Source: Eubacteriales Family XIII. Incertae Sedis bacterium
GTDB taxonomy: Bacteria; Bacillota; Clostridia; Peptostreptococcales; Anaerovoracaceae
Direction of reading: 5' to 3'
DNA length: 24,356 nucleotides
Assembly: GCA_031276775.1 (NCBI GenBank)
Contig: JAISML010000026.1
Span: forward strand, 1 to 24,356
Below the pieces are notes generated by a model that saw only the letters and a program-made list of their open reading frames with translations, did not search any database and had not been told where the DNA came from. The translations under genes and the position numbers were made by a program. Position 1 is the first letter of the stretch; every line of letters begins with the position of its first letter. Shown one piece after another: positions 1-7,109 of the stretch.

Positions 1-132
1 TCCTATGTGTTTCATCCCTATTCCTTGGTCAAGGATCATCGCACGGATACGGAAAACGGCAATGTGCAAGCCGTAATGGACGGAGAACTGGATCTGTTCA
101 TCAACGCGAAATTGAAGCAGAGGGACAATTGA
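1..132 (+). CDS. prfB: Peptide chain release factor 2, C-terminal fragment (5' truncated by window edge)
   Basis: The first 43 codons read in frame from base 1 to a TGA at 130-132. They give the characteristic C-terminal end of RF2: the SYVFHPYS.VKDHRT block, then GNVQAVMDG and a final D.FINA helix. RF2 recognises UGA and UAA stop codons and triggers peptide release on the ribosome. The catalytic GGQ loop and any programmed frameshift site lie upstream of the window. The stop codon is one base from the ATG of the next gene, so the two are probably cotranscribed and translationally coupled. The family assignment is secure because this block is highly conserved in RF1/RF2, and RF2 fits better than RF1 by the tail. 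Confidence 0.9.
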   Translation, partial: SYVFHPYSLVKDHRTDTENGNVQAVMDGELDLFINAKLKQRDN

Positions 133-133
133 G

Positions 134-844
134 ATGGCTGCGCGAACGGAGCGGAGACGCGCGCGCGTCGATACGGTTCTTCTCGATTTTGACGGGACGA
201 TCATGGACACGAACGGACTGATCGTCCGCTCGTGGCAGCATACGTTCCGCACCCTGACGGGGAACGAGGCGCCGGTGGGGCAAATACTGAATTCCTTTGG
301 CGAATTGCTTCCGAATACGGCGGAGCGTTTTTTTTCCGCCGCGCGCAAAGAGGAAGCGGTCCGCGTCTACCGGGCTTATCACACCGATTGCTTCGAAGAC
401 GCCATCGAGCTGTTTCCCGGAATCTTGGAGTTGCTGCAAACACTGAAAGCGGAAAGATATCTGATCGGTTTGGTCACGTCGCGGCTCGCGCACACAACGC
501 GGCAGGGACTCAAAAAGTACGATCTGTGCCGCTATTTCGATTCGCTCGTCACCGAGGAAGACACGGAGAAGCCCAAACCCGATCCCGCCCCCATCCTGCT
601 GTCGTTGCGCAACTTGGGCAGAAGTCCTGAAAACGCCGTCATGGTCGGGGACACGTTGCATGACATCCGGTGCGCGCGCAACGCAGGCGTACGCGCGGCG
701 CTCGTGTCGTGGTCGTTGGCTGTGCCGGAAGCTGCGAAAACCGGAAAAGACGCGCCGGACTTCATCCTCAAAACGCCCGCCGCGCTTCCCGCCATCCTGC
801 GCGATCTCAACGCGGAGCCCGCCCCGGTCGGGCATACCGACTGA
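134..844 (+). CDS. ppaX: HAD-family phosphatase, PpaX/Gph-like
   Basis: A 236-residue cytosolic hydrolase of the haloacid dehalogenase superfamily. Motif I is DFDGT at residues 18-22 (nucleophile Asp18, acid/base Asp20), followed by a DTN.LI..S..HTF stretch like that of the pyrophosphatase PpaX. Motif II is the TS pair at about 115-116, motif III the lysine in EKPKPDP (about 146-148), and motif IV GDTLHD (172-177). Residues about 30-90 form the helical cap. Length is slightly above the usual 215-225 because of a basic N-terminal extension. PpaX hydrolyses pyrophosphate released by HPr kinase/phosphorylase, while Gph relatives act on phosphoglycolate; sequence alone does not separate them. The ATG one base after prfB, with an AGAGGGA-type RBS inside the prfB end, sets the start. 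The next gene is convergent. Confidence 0.75.
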   Translation: MAARTERRRARVDTVLLDFDGTIMDTNGLIVRSWQHTFRTLTGNEAPVGQILNSFGELLPNTAERFFSAARKEEAVRVYRAYHTDCFEDAIELFPGILELLQTLKAERYLIGLVTSRLAHTTRQGLKKYDLCRYFDSLVTEEDTEKPKPDPAPILLSLRNLGRSPENAVMVGDTLHDIRCARNAGVRAALVSWSLAVPEAAKTGKDAPDFILKTPAALPAILRDLNAEPAPVGHTD

Positions 845-869
845 CGCTGACGGCCGCAGCGGCGCTTGC

Positions 870-2498
870 TCACCAAATCCCGCTGCCTTTCGGCTTCGGA
901 TCGATCTTTCCCGCCGCCCGTTTTAGGACGAGTCCCGCGATCAGATACGCGGCGGACAGACATTTTATCGCGAGGATGATGACGCTGAACGGATCCGCGC
1001 CGCCGTAGGTTTCGATGTAATAATCCCCCCAGTCGGCTTCATACCACGGGAAAAAGGCAAATGCGCCGATCAGCCCGAGGACGCCGAACAGCAGGAATAT
1101 CGCGGACGTCCGATGCAGATCCCCTTCGGCCAAGCCCGTCCGGGGATTGTTCGGAAATTTTTCGGGCTGTTTTTTGCTCATTCCGCCGTATATTTTCCGC
1201 CAGATCACGTACATGATGGGGGAGGATACCAACCCGACCATGCCGCCCAAAAAGTAATCCGATCCGTTGAGGAACAAAGCGAAAAGCGCGATTGCGACGC
1301 CCGGCGCGACGAGGACGGTCACTCCGCGCTTGCCGAACGGAATCCTGAAAGGGCGCGGCATATCGGGTTCCGTGTATCTGAGTCGGGCGGCCGAGAGGAA
1401 GACCAACACGTAATCGACCATCAGAAGCATGACGTCCACGGTGACCAGGATTTTAAAATCAAGGCGGATGAAGATCAGACTGAACGCCGCCATCGACAGA
1501 ATGCCGATGTACGGTGTGTGGAATTTTCTGCTCAGCCTGCTGATGGATTTTGGCGCGAGACCGTCCTCCGACATGGCGTAAAAGCCTCTCGTGACCGCGA
1601 TCATCTGCGTGTTGAAGATCGAGAGGTTCGACAGGGTCGCCACGATCATGAATGCCGGAATCCCCCACGATCCCAACAGCGCGAGCGTGTGTCCGAACGA
1701 CACCCCGTCGGTGGTGGACCAGTCCGCCCATTGCCCCACGGACGCCAAGCCCGCTATGGTCGGCAGGATGTACGAGGCGGCCGTCAGCGGAAGAACGATC
1801 AGCAGTCCTTTGTATATCACGCTTTTGTCCTTGACCTCCCCCGCCAGATTCGACATGGCGGTGTAGCCCGAGTACATCCACATGCCGATGGAAAGGCTTG
1901 CGCCGACGGCCGCGAAATAGGAATAATCCTCCGGGATCATCGGCTTGAACGGATTGTAATTCCAATGCGCGAATCCGACGGCCGAGATCACGGCGAACGT
2001 GATGAGAATGGTCAGGGATATCACATTGCTGACCCAGCTGATCTCTTTCAACCCTCTGATGTTGATGTACGTAAAAATCAAAATAAAGGCGGCGCCCAAC
2101 AGGTAGCGCGCGGGACCGTTCATGGGGACGACAAAGTTCACATAGGACACGGCAAGCACGATGTAGAGCGTGTTGTCCAAATAACAGGAAAGCGTCCTGC
2201 ACCAGCAGGCCTGAAAGCCCCAAAACTCTCCGAGACCCCGCTGCACCCATTTGTAGAAGCCGCCGGCTTCCGGCATGGCGGAACCGAGTTCGGCGGAAAC
2301 CAAAGCCTGCGGACCGGCCCATAAGAACGGCAGCGCGCACAGCATGACGATCGTCAGTCCCGGTCCCGATTCGGGTATCATTTCCTCGATGCCGAACGCC
2401 CCGGCCGCCACAAGGCAATACATGATCATGACGGCGCTTCCCAAACTGATGTTGTGTTCTTTCAGCGTGGTCGGCCGTGCGGTGGTTTTCCTGCTCAT
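870..2498 (-). CDS. APC-superfamily amino acid permease
   Basis: A 542-residue polytopic inner-membrane transporter with at least 12 hydrophobic segments. The N-terminal half shows the APC TM1 signature, with a broken helix around GAFGIEEM, followed by PEAGGFYKWVQRGLGEFWGF in TM2/TM3. The conserved loop around residues 330-350 (QMIAVTRGFYAMSEDGLAP) is typical of amino acid/polyamine permeases. After the core there is a hydrophilic loop (KKQPEKFPNNPRTG region) and two to three extra hydrophobic segments, making it longer than the common 440-480 residues. The ATG at 2498 is chosen because AAAGGAG lies six bases upstream (2505-2512); the open frame continues to 2618 but is arginine-rich and looks non-coding. 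It diverges from the dehydrogenase-kinase-araD row, so it is the likely importer for that pathway. The substrate is unknown: an amino acid or amino-acid conjugate is inferred. Confidence 0.85.
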   Translation of the reverse strand: MSRKTTARPTTLKEHNISLGSAVMIMYCLVAAGAFGIEEMIPESGPGLTIVMLCALPFLWAGPQALVSAELGSAMPEAGGFYKWVQRGLGEFWGFQACWCRTLSCYLDNTLYIVLAVSYVNFVVPMNGPARYLLGAAFILIFTYINIRGLKEISWVSNVISLTILITFAVISAVGFAHWNYNPFKPMIPEDYSYFAAVGASLSIGMWMYSGYTAMSNLAGEVKDKSVIYKGLLIVLPLTAASYILPTIAGLASVGQWADWSTTDGVSFGHTLALLGSWGIPAFMIVATLSNLSIFNTQMIAVTRGFYAMSEDGLAPKSISRLSRKFHTPYIGILSMAAFSLIFIRLDFKILVTVDVMLLMVDYVLVFLSAARLRYTEPDMPRPFRIPFGKRGVTVLVAPGVAIALFALFLNGSDYFLGGMVGLVSSPIMYVIWRKIYGGMSKKQPEKFPNNPRTGLAEGDLHRTSAIFLLFGVLGLIGAFAFFPWYEADWGDYYIETYGGADPFSVIILAIKCLSAAYLIAGLVLKRAAGKIDPKPKGSGIW

Positions 2499-2536
2499 CC
2501 TGCGCTCCTTTCTTCGCTGCTTCCGATCCCCTGCGC

Positions 2537-2555
2537 GCCGATCGGCGCGATCGGC
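2537..2555 (-). other. Leader hairpin upstream of the permease RBS
   Basis: GCCGATC (2537-2543) and GATCGGC (2549-2555) are perfect reverse complements around a 5-base loop. The hairpin is about 25 bases upstream of the permease Shine-Dalgarno site on the transcribed strand and has no U-run, so it is not an intrinsic terminator. It could influence mRNA stability or translation; the role is inference. Confidence 0.4.
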
Positions 2556-2717
2556 TGCGGACCGACGGGTTCGTGAAACGTCTGCGTCCCCGGCGCCGCG
2601 CACACATCGGGCGCGCACGGCGCTTCCCGCCCGCGCCGGGCGCCATGATTTTTATTCCGCAACTCCTTTGCTGAATTGCAATGACCTTATTGCTGTTCGT
2701 ACGCCGGGTGTGGAGTT

Positions 2718-2747
2718 TTGTACTTGATTGAATTATAATATTATAAT
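2718..2747 (+). promoter_or_regulatory. Candidate promoter for the dehydrogenase-kinase-araD row
   Basis: A perfect -10 TATAAT at 2742-2747 is preceded at 18 bp by a weak -35, TTGTAC (2718-2723, 3 of 6 matches). A second TATAAT at 2734-2739 has no -35 I can see. Transcription would begin near 2754, about 70 bases before the ATG at 2823. The poor -35 suggests that an activator may be needed. Confidence 0.4.
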
Positions 2748-2768
2748 ATCGTTGCGACGCGCAATCAA
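2724..2768. repeat. Nested inverted repeats in the divergent promoter (possible operator)
   Basis: Bases 2732-2747 are a perfect 16-bp palindrome made of two tandem copies of ATTATAAT. Outside it, TTGATTG (2724-2730) and CAATCAA (2762-2768) form a 7-bp inverted repeat. Both elements overlap the -10 and -35 of the leftward promoter and the -10 of the rightward one. A dimeric regulator bound here could control permease and catabolic genes together. No regulator gene is present in the island, and AT-rich promoters often contain chance palindromes. Confidence 0.4.
2740..2768 (-). promoter_or_regulatory. SigA-type promoter for the APC permease
   Basis: Read leftward, TTGATT (2763-2768, 4 of 6 matches) is followed by a 17-bp spacer and a perfect TATAAT (2740-2745). 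Transcription would start near 2733, giving a leader of roughly 235 bases before the permease ATG at 2498. The -10 lies within the 16-bp palindrome and overlaps the opposing promoter. Confidence 0.55.
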
Positions 2769-2822
2769 TACTTTCATGTATTTTTGTGATTGTTGTAATT
2801 GTTGGGAACGGAGGAAAATCCG

Positions 2823-4016
2823 ATGAAAGCATTTGTTTTGGGAGCCGGCGGACAGGGCGGTCCGTGCGCGTCCATTTTGGCAAGGGACAAAGAAGTGACG
2901 GAGGTCGTGCTGGGGGATATCAATCCGGACGCCGCCGCCCGCGTGGCGGAGAAGATCGGCGGCGGGAAAATAAAAACCGTCAAGGCGGACGCGGCCAAGG
3001 CGGACGAAATCGCCGCGTGCGCGCGGGGAGCCGATGTGCTGTTCGATATGGTGATACCGGAGTTTTCCCCCCATGTTCTCCGGGCGGCTTTGGACATCGG
3101 CGCGCATTACGTGAGCACCGCGTTCGATCAGCCGTTTTGGGAGGAACTGATCTACGGCAGACCGCTTACCTTGGACAAAGAACTGAAAGAAGCGAACCTG
3201 ACGGCGGTCATGGGTTGTGGGATGGCGCCCGGTTTTATCAACGTGATAACCAAACATTACACGGATCGGCTGGATACCGTTGAGAGCGTCAAACTGCGCA
3301 TCGCCAAAAAGAAATTGGGCGTGGAGGAAATGCTCGCCCCGTGGAATCCGGGCTGGTCGCCGAGGCAGGCGCTGTTGGACTGCGCGGAGCCGGCCTATTT
3401 TGTCGAAAATGGCAAAATAACGGAAACGGCGCCGTATTCGGGTTTGGAAGTTTATGATTTCCCGCCGCCCATCGGACCGGCGCAGGTGACGCATCACGCG
3501 CACGAAGAACCGCTCACCCTGGCTTACTCGATCGGAAAAGGATTGCAATACTGCGATTTCAAATATTATCTTTCCCCGCAGCCCGCAGCCTATGTTACGG
3601 CGGGCTTGGCGTCGACGGCGCCGGTCCGGATCGGCGGCGCGGAGATCCGCCCCATCGATCTGTTGGTGAAACTCCTGCCGAAATCCGAGAACGCGTTTCT
3701 CAACGAGGATCCCGACCGGTACGTGCAGGCGGACAAAGAACAGTTCGTGTGCCTGATGAGTGAAATACGCGGAACGCGGAACGGGCGGGACAAAACCTAT
3801 AAAATCCACATGCCGAAATTGACCGCCAACGGCGGCAAGCTGCGGGAACTGTTCGGCACATCGCTGATCCATGTCGCGTTGCCCGCCGTCATTGCGGCAA
3901 AGATGGCCCTTGCGGGTACGAAGAAAGGGTTGGTTTTTCCGGAAGAATTGGACGCGGCGGACTTTTTGAAACGATTTTTGGACACGGGCATCCCGTATGA
4001 ATGGCATGAAATGTGA
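2823..4016 (+). CDS. Saccharopine dehydrogenase-like NAD(P)-dependent oxidoreductase (first paralogue)
   Basis: A 397-residue cytosolic protein. The N-terminal Rossmann fold is shown by VLGAGGQGG (residues 5-13), an acidic end of beta-2 (GDINPDAA) and a helix of the saccharopine dehydrogenase NADP-binding type. The middle has the GCGMAPGFINV segment typical of the family, followed by a catalytic/dimerisation domain with HHAHEEPLT. Relatives include saccharopine, carboxynorspermidine and homospermidine dehydrogenases or synthases, all of which make or break a secondary C-N bond by redox chemistry. The start at 2823 is chosen because a GGAGG sits about eight bases upstream; the frame is open eight codons further but starts within the RBS region. 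It is followed after 44 bp by a divergent paralogue. The substrate is unknown. Confidence 0.8.
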   Translation: MKAFVLGAGGQGGPCASILARDKEVTEVVLGDINPDAAARVAEKIGGGKIKTVKADAAKADEIAACARGADVLFDMVIPEFSPHVLRAALDIGAHYVSTAFDQPFWEELIYGRPLTLDKELKEANLTAVMGCGMAPGFINVITKHYTDRLDTVESVKLRIAKKKLGVEEMLAPWNPGWSPRQALLDCAEPAYFVENGKITETAPYSGLEVYDFPPPIGPAQVTHHAHEEPLTLAYSIGKGLQYCDFKYYLSPQPAAYVTAGLASTAPVRIGGAEIRPIDLLVKLLPKSENAFLNEDPDRYVQADKEQFVCLMSEIRGTRNGRDKTYKIHMPKLTANGGKLRELFGTSLIHVALPAVIAAKMALAGTKKGLVFPEELDAADFLKRFLDTGIPYEWHEM

Positions 4017-4060
4017 CAAGGAGAAAATCGCCGCAGGACGGCGAAACGAAGGAGAAAGAC

Positions 4061-5290
4061 ATGGCAAAACGAATATTGATCCTGGGCGTCGGCGCGCAGG
4101 GCTCCACTGTGGCGAAACGCATGAACGAAGAAGCGGACGTGGCGGAGATCGTCTGCGCCGATTGCGATCCCAAAGCGGTGGACGCCTTGGTTGCGGATTT
4201 GGACAAAGCGACGGGCGCGCGCGTGGACGCGCGGGACAAAGCGGGCATCGTCGCGGCGGCGCGGGGCGTCGATCTGATCGTCAACGGTCTGCCGCTCGCG
4301 TGGCACGGGAATGTGTTGGACGCGGCCTTGGAAGTGAAAGCGCATTATCAGGATTTTGCGGCGACGGATGCGCTGGCAGGGGACTGGATCGAAAGCATTC
4401 GCGTCCTCTACGATGTATACGGACCCAAATTCAAAGCGATCGACCGGACCGCCATTGTGGGGACGGGTTCCGCGCCCGGTCTGATCTGCGCGGCTTCGCG
4501 GCGGGCCGTCAGGGAACTGGATGTCTGCGAAACCATCAACAACATCGTCTTTGAAGGCGTGGAAGCCAAACGTTTTCTGCCGTTTTGGTGGTCGCCCGTC
4601 ACCGCGCTGACCGACATGGGCGAACGCGCTTACGCGGTCAGGGACGGCGCGCTCATCCGGACGGAGCCTTTCGATCTGCCCATCAAACGCTTCTATGATT
4701 ACATGGGTTTGGACGCGCCCGTCACCCTCACGGAGCACAGCCACGATGAACCTGTGCACTATTGGTTCAACAGGGAGACCTTTTTCAAGGGCGTAAAAAA
4801 TGTCAGTTTCAAGTACGGCGGCGCGGGTGTGGAATTTGCGAAGCCGCTTTACCGCGCGGGTTTGCTGTCAAAGCAAGCCGAAAACGTGAACGGGACGGAG
4901 ATCGTGCCCTTTGATCTCGTTTTGAGTCACGTGCCGCCCGCACCCAAGTACAAAGAGGAGATCGAGGCAATTCTGGAAGAAGGTCTGGTGACGGACACCG
5001 GTTGCATGGTCGTTGAGGCTTACGGGAAGAAGGACGGAGCGGACGTGATGGTCGAAGTGCACGTATTTGCCCCGGGCTTGGCCGATTCGTTTGCCCGCGC
5101 CGGTCTCACCGCCGAGATGTACCTGACGGGGCAGGGCGGCGCGTTGTTCACAAAATTGTTCGTCGAGGACAGGTATACGCAGAAAGGTCTGATCTCTTCG
5201 GACATGCTCACGGATGAACAAGTGGACCGCTATTTTGAACTGGCCGCGGAGCTCGGAATCGGGATCCGGACGGAGATCAGGCGCGTGTGA
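4061..5290 (+). CDS. Saccharopine dehydrogenase-like NAD(P)-dependent oxidoreductase (second paralogue)
   Basis: A 409-residue protein of the same family as its upstream neighbour but clearly different in sequence. The Rossmann loop is GVGAQGS (residues 9-15) with CADCDPKA at the end of beta-2. The family motif appears as GTGSAPGLICAA, and the position of HAHEEP in the first paralogue is HSHDEPVHYW here. The ATG at 4061 has AAGGAG six bases upstream; sixteen further in-frame upstream codons overlap the previous gene's end and are not called. Two adjacent paralogues suggest either a heteromeric enzyme or two consecutive steps on related substrates. Both retain the dinucleotide loop, so neither looks like a dead copy. 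The biochemical reaction is not known from sequence. Confidence 0.8.
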   Translation: MAKRILILGVGAQGSTVAKRMNEEADVAEIVCADCDPKAVDALVADLDKATGARVDARDKAGIVAAARGVDLIVNGLPLAWHGNVLDAALEVKAHYQDFAATDALAGDWIESIRVLYDVYGPKFKAIDRTAIVGTGSAPGLICAASRRAVRELDVCETINNIVFEGVEAKRFLPFWWSPVTALTDMGERAYAVRDGALIRTEPFDLPIKRFYDYMGLDAPVTLTEHSHDEPVHYWFNRETFFKGVKNVSFKYGGAGVEFAKPLYRAGLLSKQAENVNGTEIVPFDLVLSHVPPAPKYKEEIEAILEEGLVTDTGCMVVEAYGKKDGADVMVEVHVFAPGLADSFARAGLTAEMYLTGQGGALFTKLFVEDRYTQKGLISSDMLTDEQVDRYFELAAELGIGIRTEIRRV

Positions 5291-5302
5291 ATGCCTGAAA
5301 CG

Positions 5303-5333
5303 CCGATCCGGGGAAGGAAACCGCCGGCATCGG
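5303..5333 (+). other. Intercistronic stem-loop
   Basis: CCGATCCGG (5303-5311) can pair with CCGGCATCGG (5324-5333), a nine-pair stem with a one-base bulge. It sits just after the stop codon of the second dehydrogenase and 57 bases before the kinase start. There is no T-run. It may protect or punctuate the mRNA between the two genes. Confidence 0.3.
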
Positions 5334-5390
5334 AGGAACGGGATGCGCTTATTTCCGGGAGTTTGCGAAGCAATGCAAAGGAGGGACGGT

Positions 5391-6998
5391 ATGTGTGCTG
5401 AATGGAACATCGCAAGACAGACAATTGAGGAGGGTCGGACGAGCCTTGGCGTCGAATTGGGCTCCACGCGCATCAAAGCGGTATTGATCGGGGCGGATCA
5501 CCAACCTTTGGGTTCCGGGAGTTTTGAATGGGAAAACAGATTTGAAAACGGCGTGTGGACCTACCGGCTGGAGGATGTTTGGTCGGGTATTCAAAACAGC
5601 TTCCGCAGCCTCTCTGCGGACATCCGCGGAAGATATGACGCGGAACTCCGATCCGTCGGTTCCATCGGGGTTTCCGCGATGATGCACGGTTATCTGGTTT
5701 TCGACGCCGACGGGAACCAATTGGTTCCCTTTCGTACCTGGCGGAACACGTCCACGGAACGCGCCTCCGCCGGACTCACGGATCTCTTTCGGTTCAACAT
5801 TCCGCAACGGTGGAGCGTCGCGCACCTTGGCCAGGCGATCTTAAACAAGGAAAGCCATGTCGGGGATATCGCGTTCATGACCACGTTGGCGGGTTATGTG
5901 CACATGAAATTGACGGGGCAAAAAGTGCTCGGGATCGGAGATGCTGCGGGTATGTTCCCCGTGGACGGCGTTTCAGGGACTTACAACGGGAAGATGCTGG
6001 CCCGGTTCGATGAATGGGCGGAGGACTTGAATTTTGGCCGGAAGCTGAAAGACATATTGCCGCGGATTTTGACCGCGGGGGAAACTGCGGGAGTCCTGAC
6101 GCCCGAAGGGGCGAGACTGCTGGATCCCGACGGTCTCTTGGCGCCGGGGGCGCCGCTGTGTCCGCCGGAAGGCGATGCGGGAACGGGGATGGTCGCGACG
6201 AACAGCATCGCCGAACGGACGGGCAACATTTCCGCCGGAACGTCGATATTCGCCATGGCGGTATTGGAGAAAGAACTGTCGGCCGTTTACAAAGAGATCG
6301 ATATGGTGACGACGCCGACGGGGCGGCCTGTCGCCATGGTGCACTGCAACAACTGTACCTCGGATTTGGATGCGTGGGTGGGTCTGTTCGATGAGGTCAC
6401 GCGACTGTTCGGCTGCGGCGCCGACAAGTCCGGGCTGTACGACATGCTGTACCGCAAGGCGCTGGAAGGGGAGGCGGATTGCGGCGGGCTGCTCAGCTGC
6501 AATTATCTTTCGGGAGAACCCATCACGGACTTTGGGGAAGGCCGGCCGCTGTTTGCCCGTATGCCGGAAAGCCGTTTCACGCTCGGAAATTTTATGCGCT
6601 GCCTCCTGTTCGCGGCCATGGGCACGATCAAAATCGGCATGGACATTCTGACGGAAAAAGAACAGGTCCGATTGGAACAATTGATGGGACACGGCGGCCT
6701 GTTCAAAGTGAAAGACGTCGGTCAGCGGCTGATGGCTTCCGCGTTGCGTGTTCCCGTCACCGTGATGGAAACCGCCGGGGAAGGCGGCGCTTGGGGGATC
6801 GCGCTTTTGGCGGCCTATATGCGGCAGCGCGACGCCGCGGAAACCCTGGAGGCCTATCTCAGCCAAAAGGTGTTCGCCGAATCCGCGGGCGTCAGCGTCC
6901 GGCCCGAGGAAACGGATACGCAGGGCTTCCTCGCTTTCATGCGCCGCTACAGGGAAGGGCTGGCCATCGAACGAACTGCGGTTGAACATATGAAGTAA
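5391..6998 (+). CDS. FGGY-family pentulose kinase (probable ribulokinase-type)
   Basis: A 535-residue cytosolic sugar kinase. The phosphate-1 loop is GVELGSTRIKAVLI (about residues 20-33). CPPEGDAGTGM and GNISAGTSIF (about 255-290) form the second ATP-binding block, and TAGEGGAWG (461-469) is the adenosine-binding motif of FGGY kinases. The ATG at 5391 has AGGAGG seven bases upstream; upstream ATG codons in frame lack a good RBS. It resembles the clostridial kinases that occur beside araD and differ from classical AraB. From general knowledge such a non-orthologous ribulokinase (AraK) has been described in clostridia, but I cannot verify orthology here. With AraD next door the likely product is L-ribulose 5-phosphate. 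Xylulose or another ketose remains possible. Confidence 0.8.
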   Translation: MCAEWNIARQTIEEGRTSLGVELGSTRIKAVLIGADHQPLGSGSFEWENRFENGVWTYRLEDVWSGIQNSFRSLSADIRGRYDAELRSVGSIGVSAMMHGYLVFDADGNQLVPFRTWRNTSTERASAGLTDLFRFNIPQRWSVAHLGQAILNKESHVGDIAFMTTLAGYVHMKLTGQKVLGIGDAAGMFPVDGVSGTYNGKMLARFDEWAEDLNFGRKLKDILPRILTAGETAGVLTPEGARLLDPDGLLAPGAPLCPPEGDAGTGMVATNSIAERTGNISAGTSIFAMAVLEKELSAVYKEIDMVTTPTGRPVAMVHCNNCTSDLDAWVGLFDEVTRLFGCGADKSGLYDMLYRKALEGEADCGGLLSCNYLSGEPITDFGEGRPLFARMPESRFTLGNFMRCLLFAAMGTIKIGMDILTEKEQVRLEQLMGHGGLFKVKDVGQRLMASALRVPVTVMETAGEGGAWGIALLAAYMRQRDAAETLEAYLSQKVFAESAGVSVRPEETDTQGFLAFMRRYREGLAIERTAVEHMK

Positions 6999-7032
6999 GG
7001 GATGCGGCGGAGCAGATCCGGCGCCGCATCCC
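6999..7032 (+). other. Strong intercistronic stem-loop between kinase and araD
   Basis: GGGATGCGGCG (6999-7009) directly follows the kinase stop and is perfectly complementary to CGCCGCATCCC (7022-7032), with a 12-base loop. The 11-bp GC-rich stem lacks a downstream T-run, so it is more likely a stabiliser or processing element than a full terminator. The right arm belongs to the 94-bp direct repeat; the left arm does not. Confidence 0.6.
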
Positions 7033-7109
7033 GGAGACCCCGGCGCGGAATCCCGCAACGGCGGCGGGCGGCTGGGAAATGGAGGGAATATGCTTGAGAA
7101 TTTAAAACA
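7016..7109 (+). repeat. 94-bp direct repeat, copy 1 (araD leader and start)
   Basis: Bases 7016-7109 are identical, base for base, to 7802-7895. This copy contains the right arm of the intercistronic stem, the araD ribosome binding site (GGAGGG), the ATG at 7090 and the first codons of araD. The two copies lie 786 bp apart and bracket almost the entire araD coding sequence. Confidence 0.95.

Larger units (their letters stand above)
2499..2822. other. Divergent intergenic region (324 bp)
   Basis: This is the only gap over 300 bases. It has two halves. The GC-rich part (2499-2645) is the transcribed leader of the permease and holds a 7-bp hairpin next to the permease RBS. The AT-rich part (2645-2822) carries back-to-back promoters, a 16-bp palindrome and a flanking inverted repeat. 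I found no tRNA, no T-box GGTGG-type core and no riboswitch I could recognise. A leftward RBS-like AAAGGAG near 2664-2670 is followed by an ATG at too great a distance (18 bases), so I do not call a leader peptide. Confidence 0.7.

Noticed and set aside
845..869. Bidirectional terminator between the phosphatase and permease
   Set aside because: The 25-bp gap contains only a short GC palindrome (GGCCGC-type) without a T-run on either strand.
2499..2618. 40-codon N-terminal extension of the permease
   Set aside because: Arg-rich, no RBS at the far start, while the ATG at 2498 has AAAGGAG at six bases.
2470..2644. Leader peptide starting at the leftward ATG near 2644
   Set aside because: The nearest RBS-like sequence is 18 bases away and the peptide is a run of Arg-rich sequence that reads through into the permease in another frame.
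5291..5401. 36-codon ORF starting right after the second dehydrogenase stop
   Set aside because: No RBS, overlaps the kinase start, and has no recognisable features. Likely chance.
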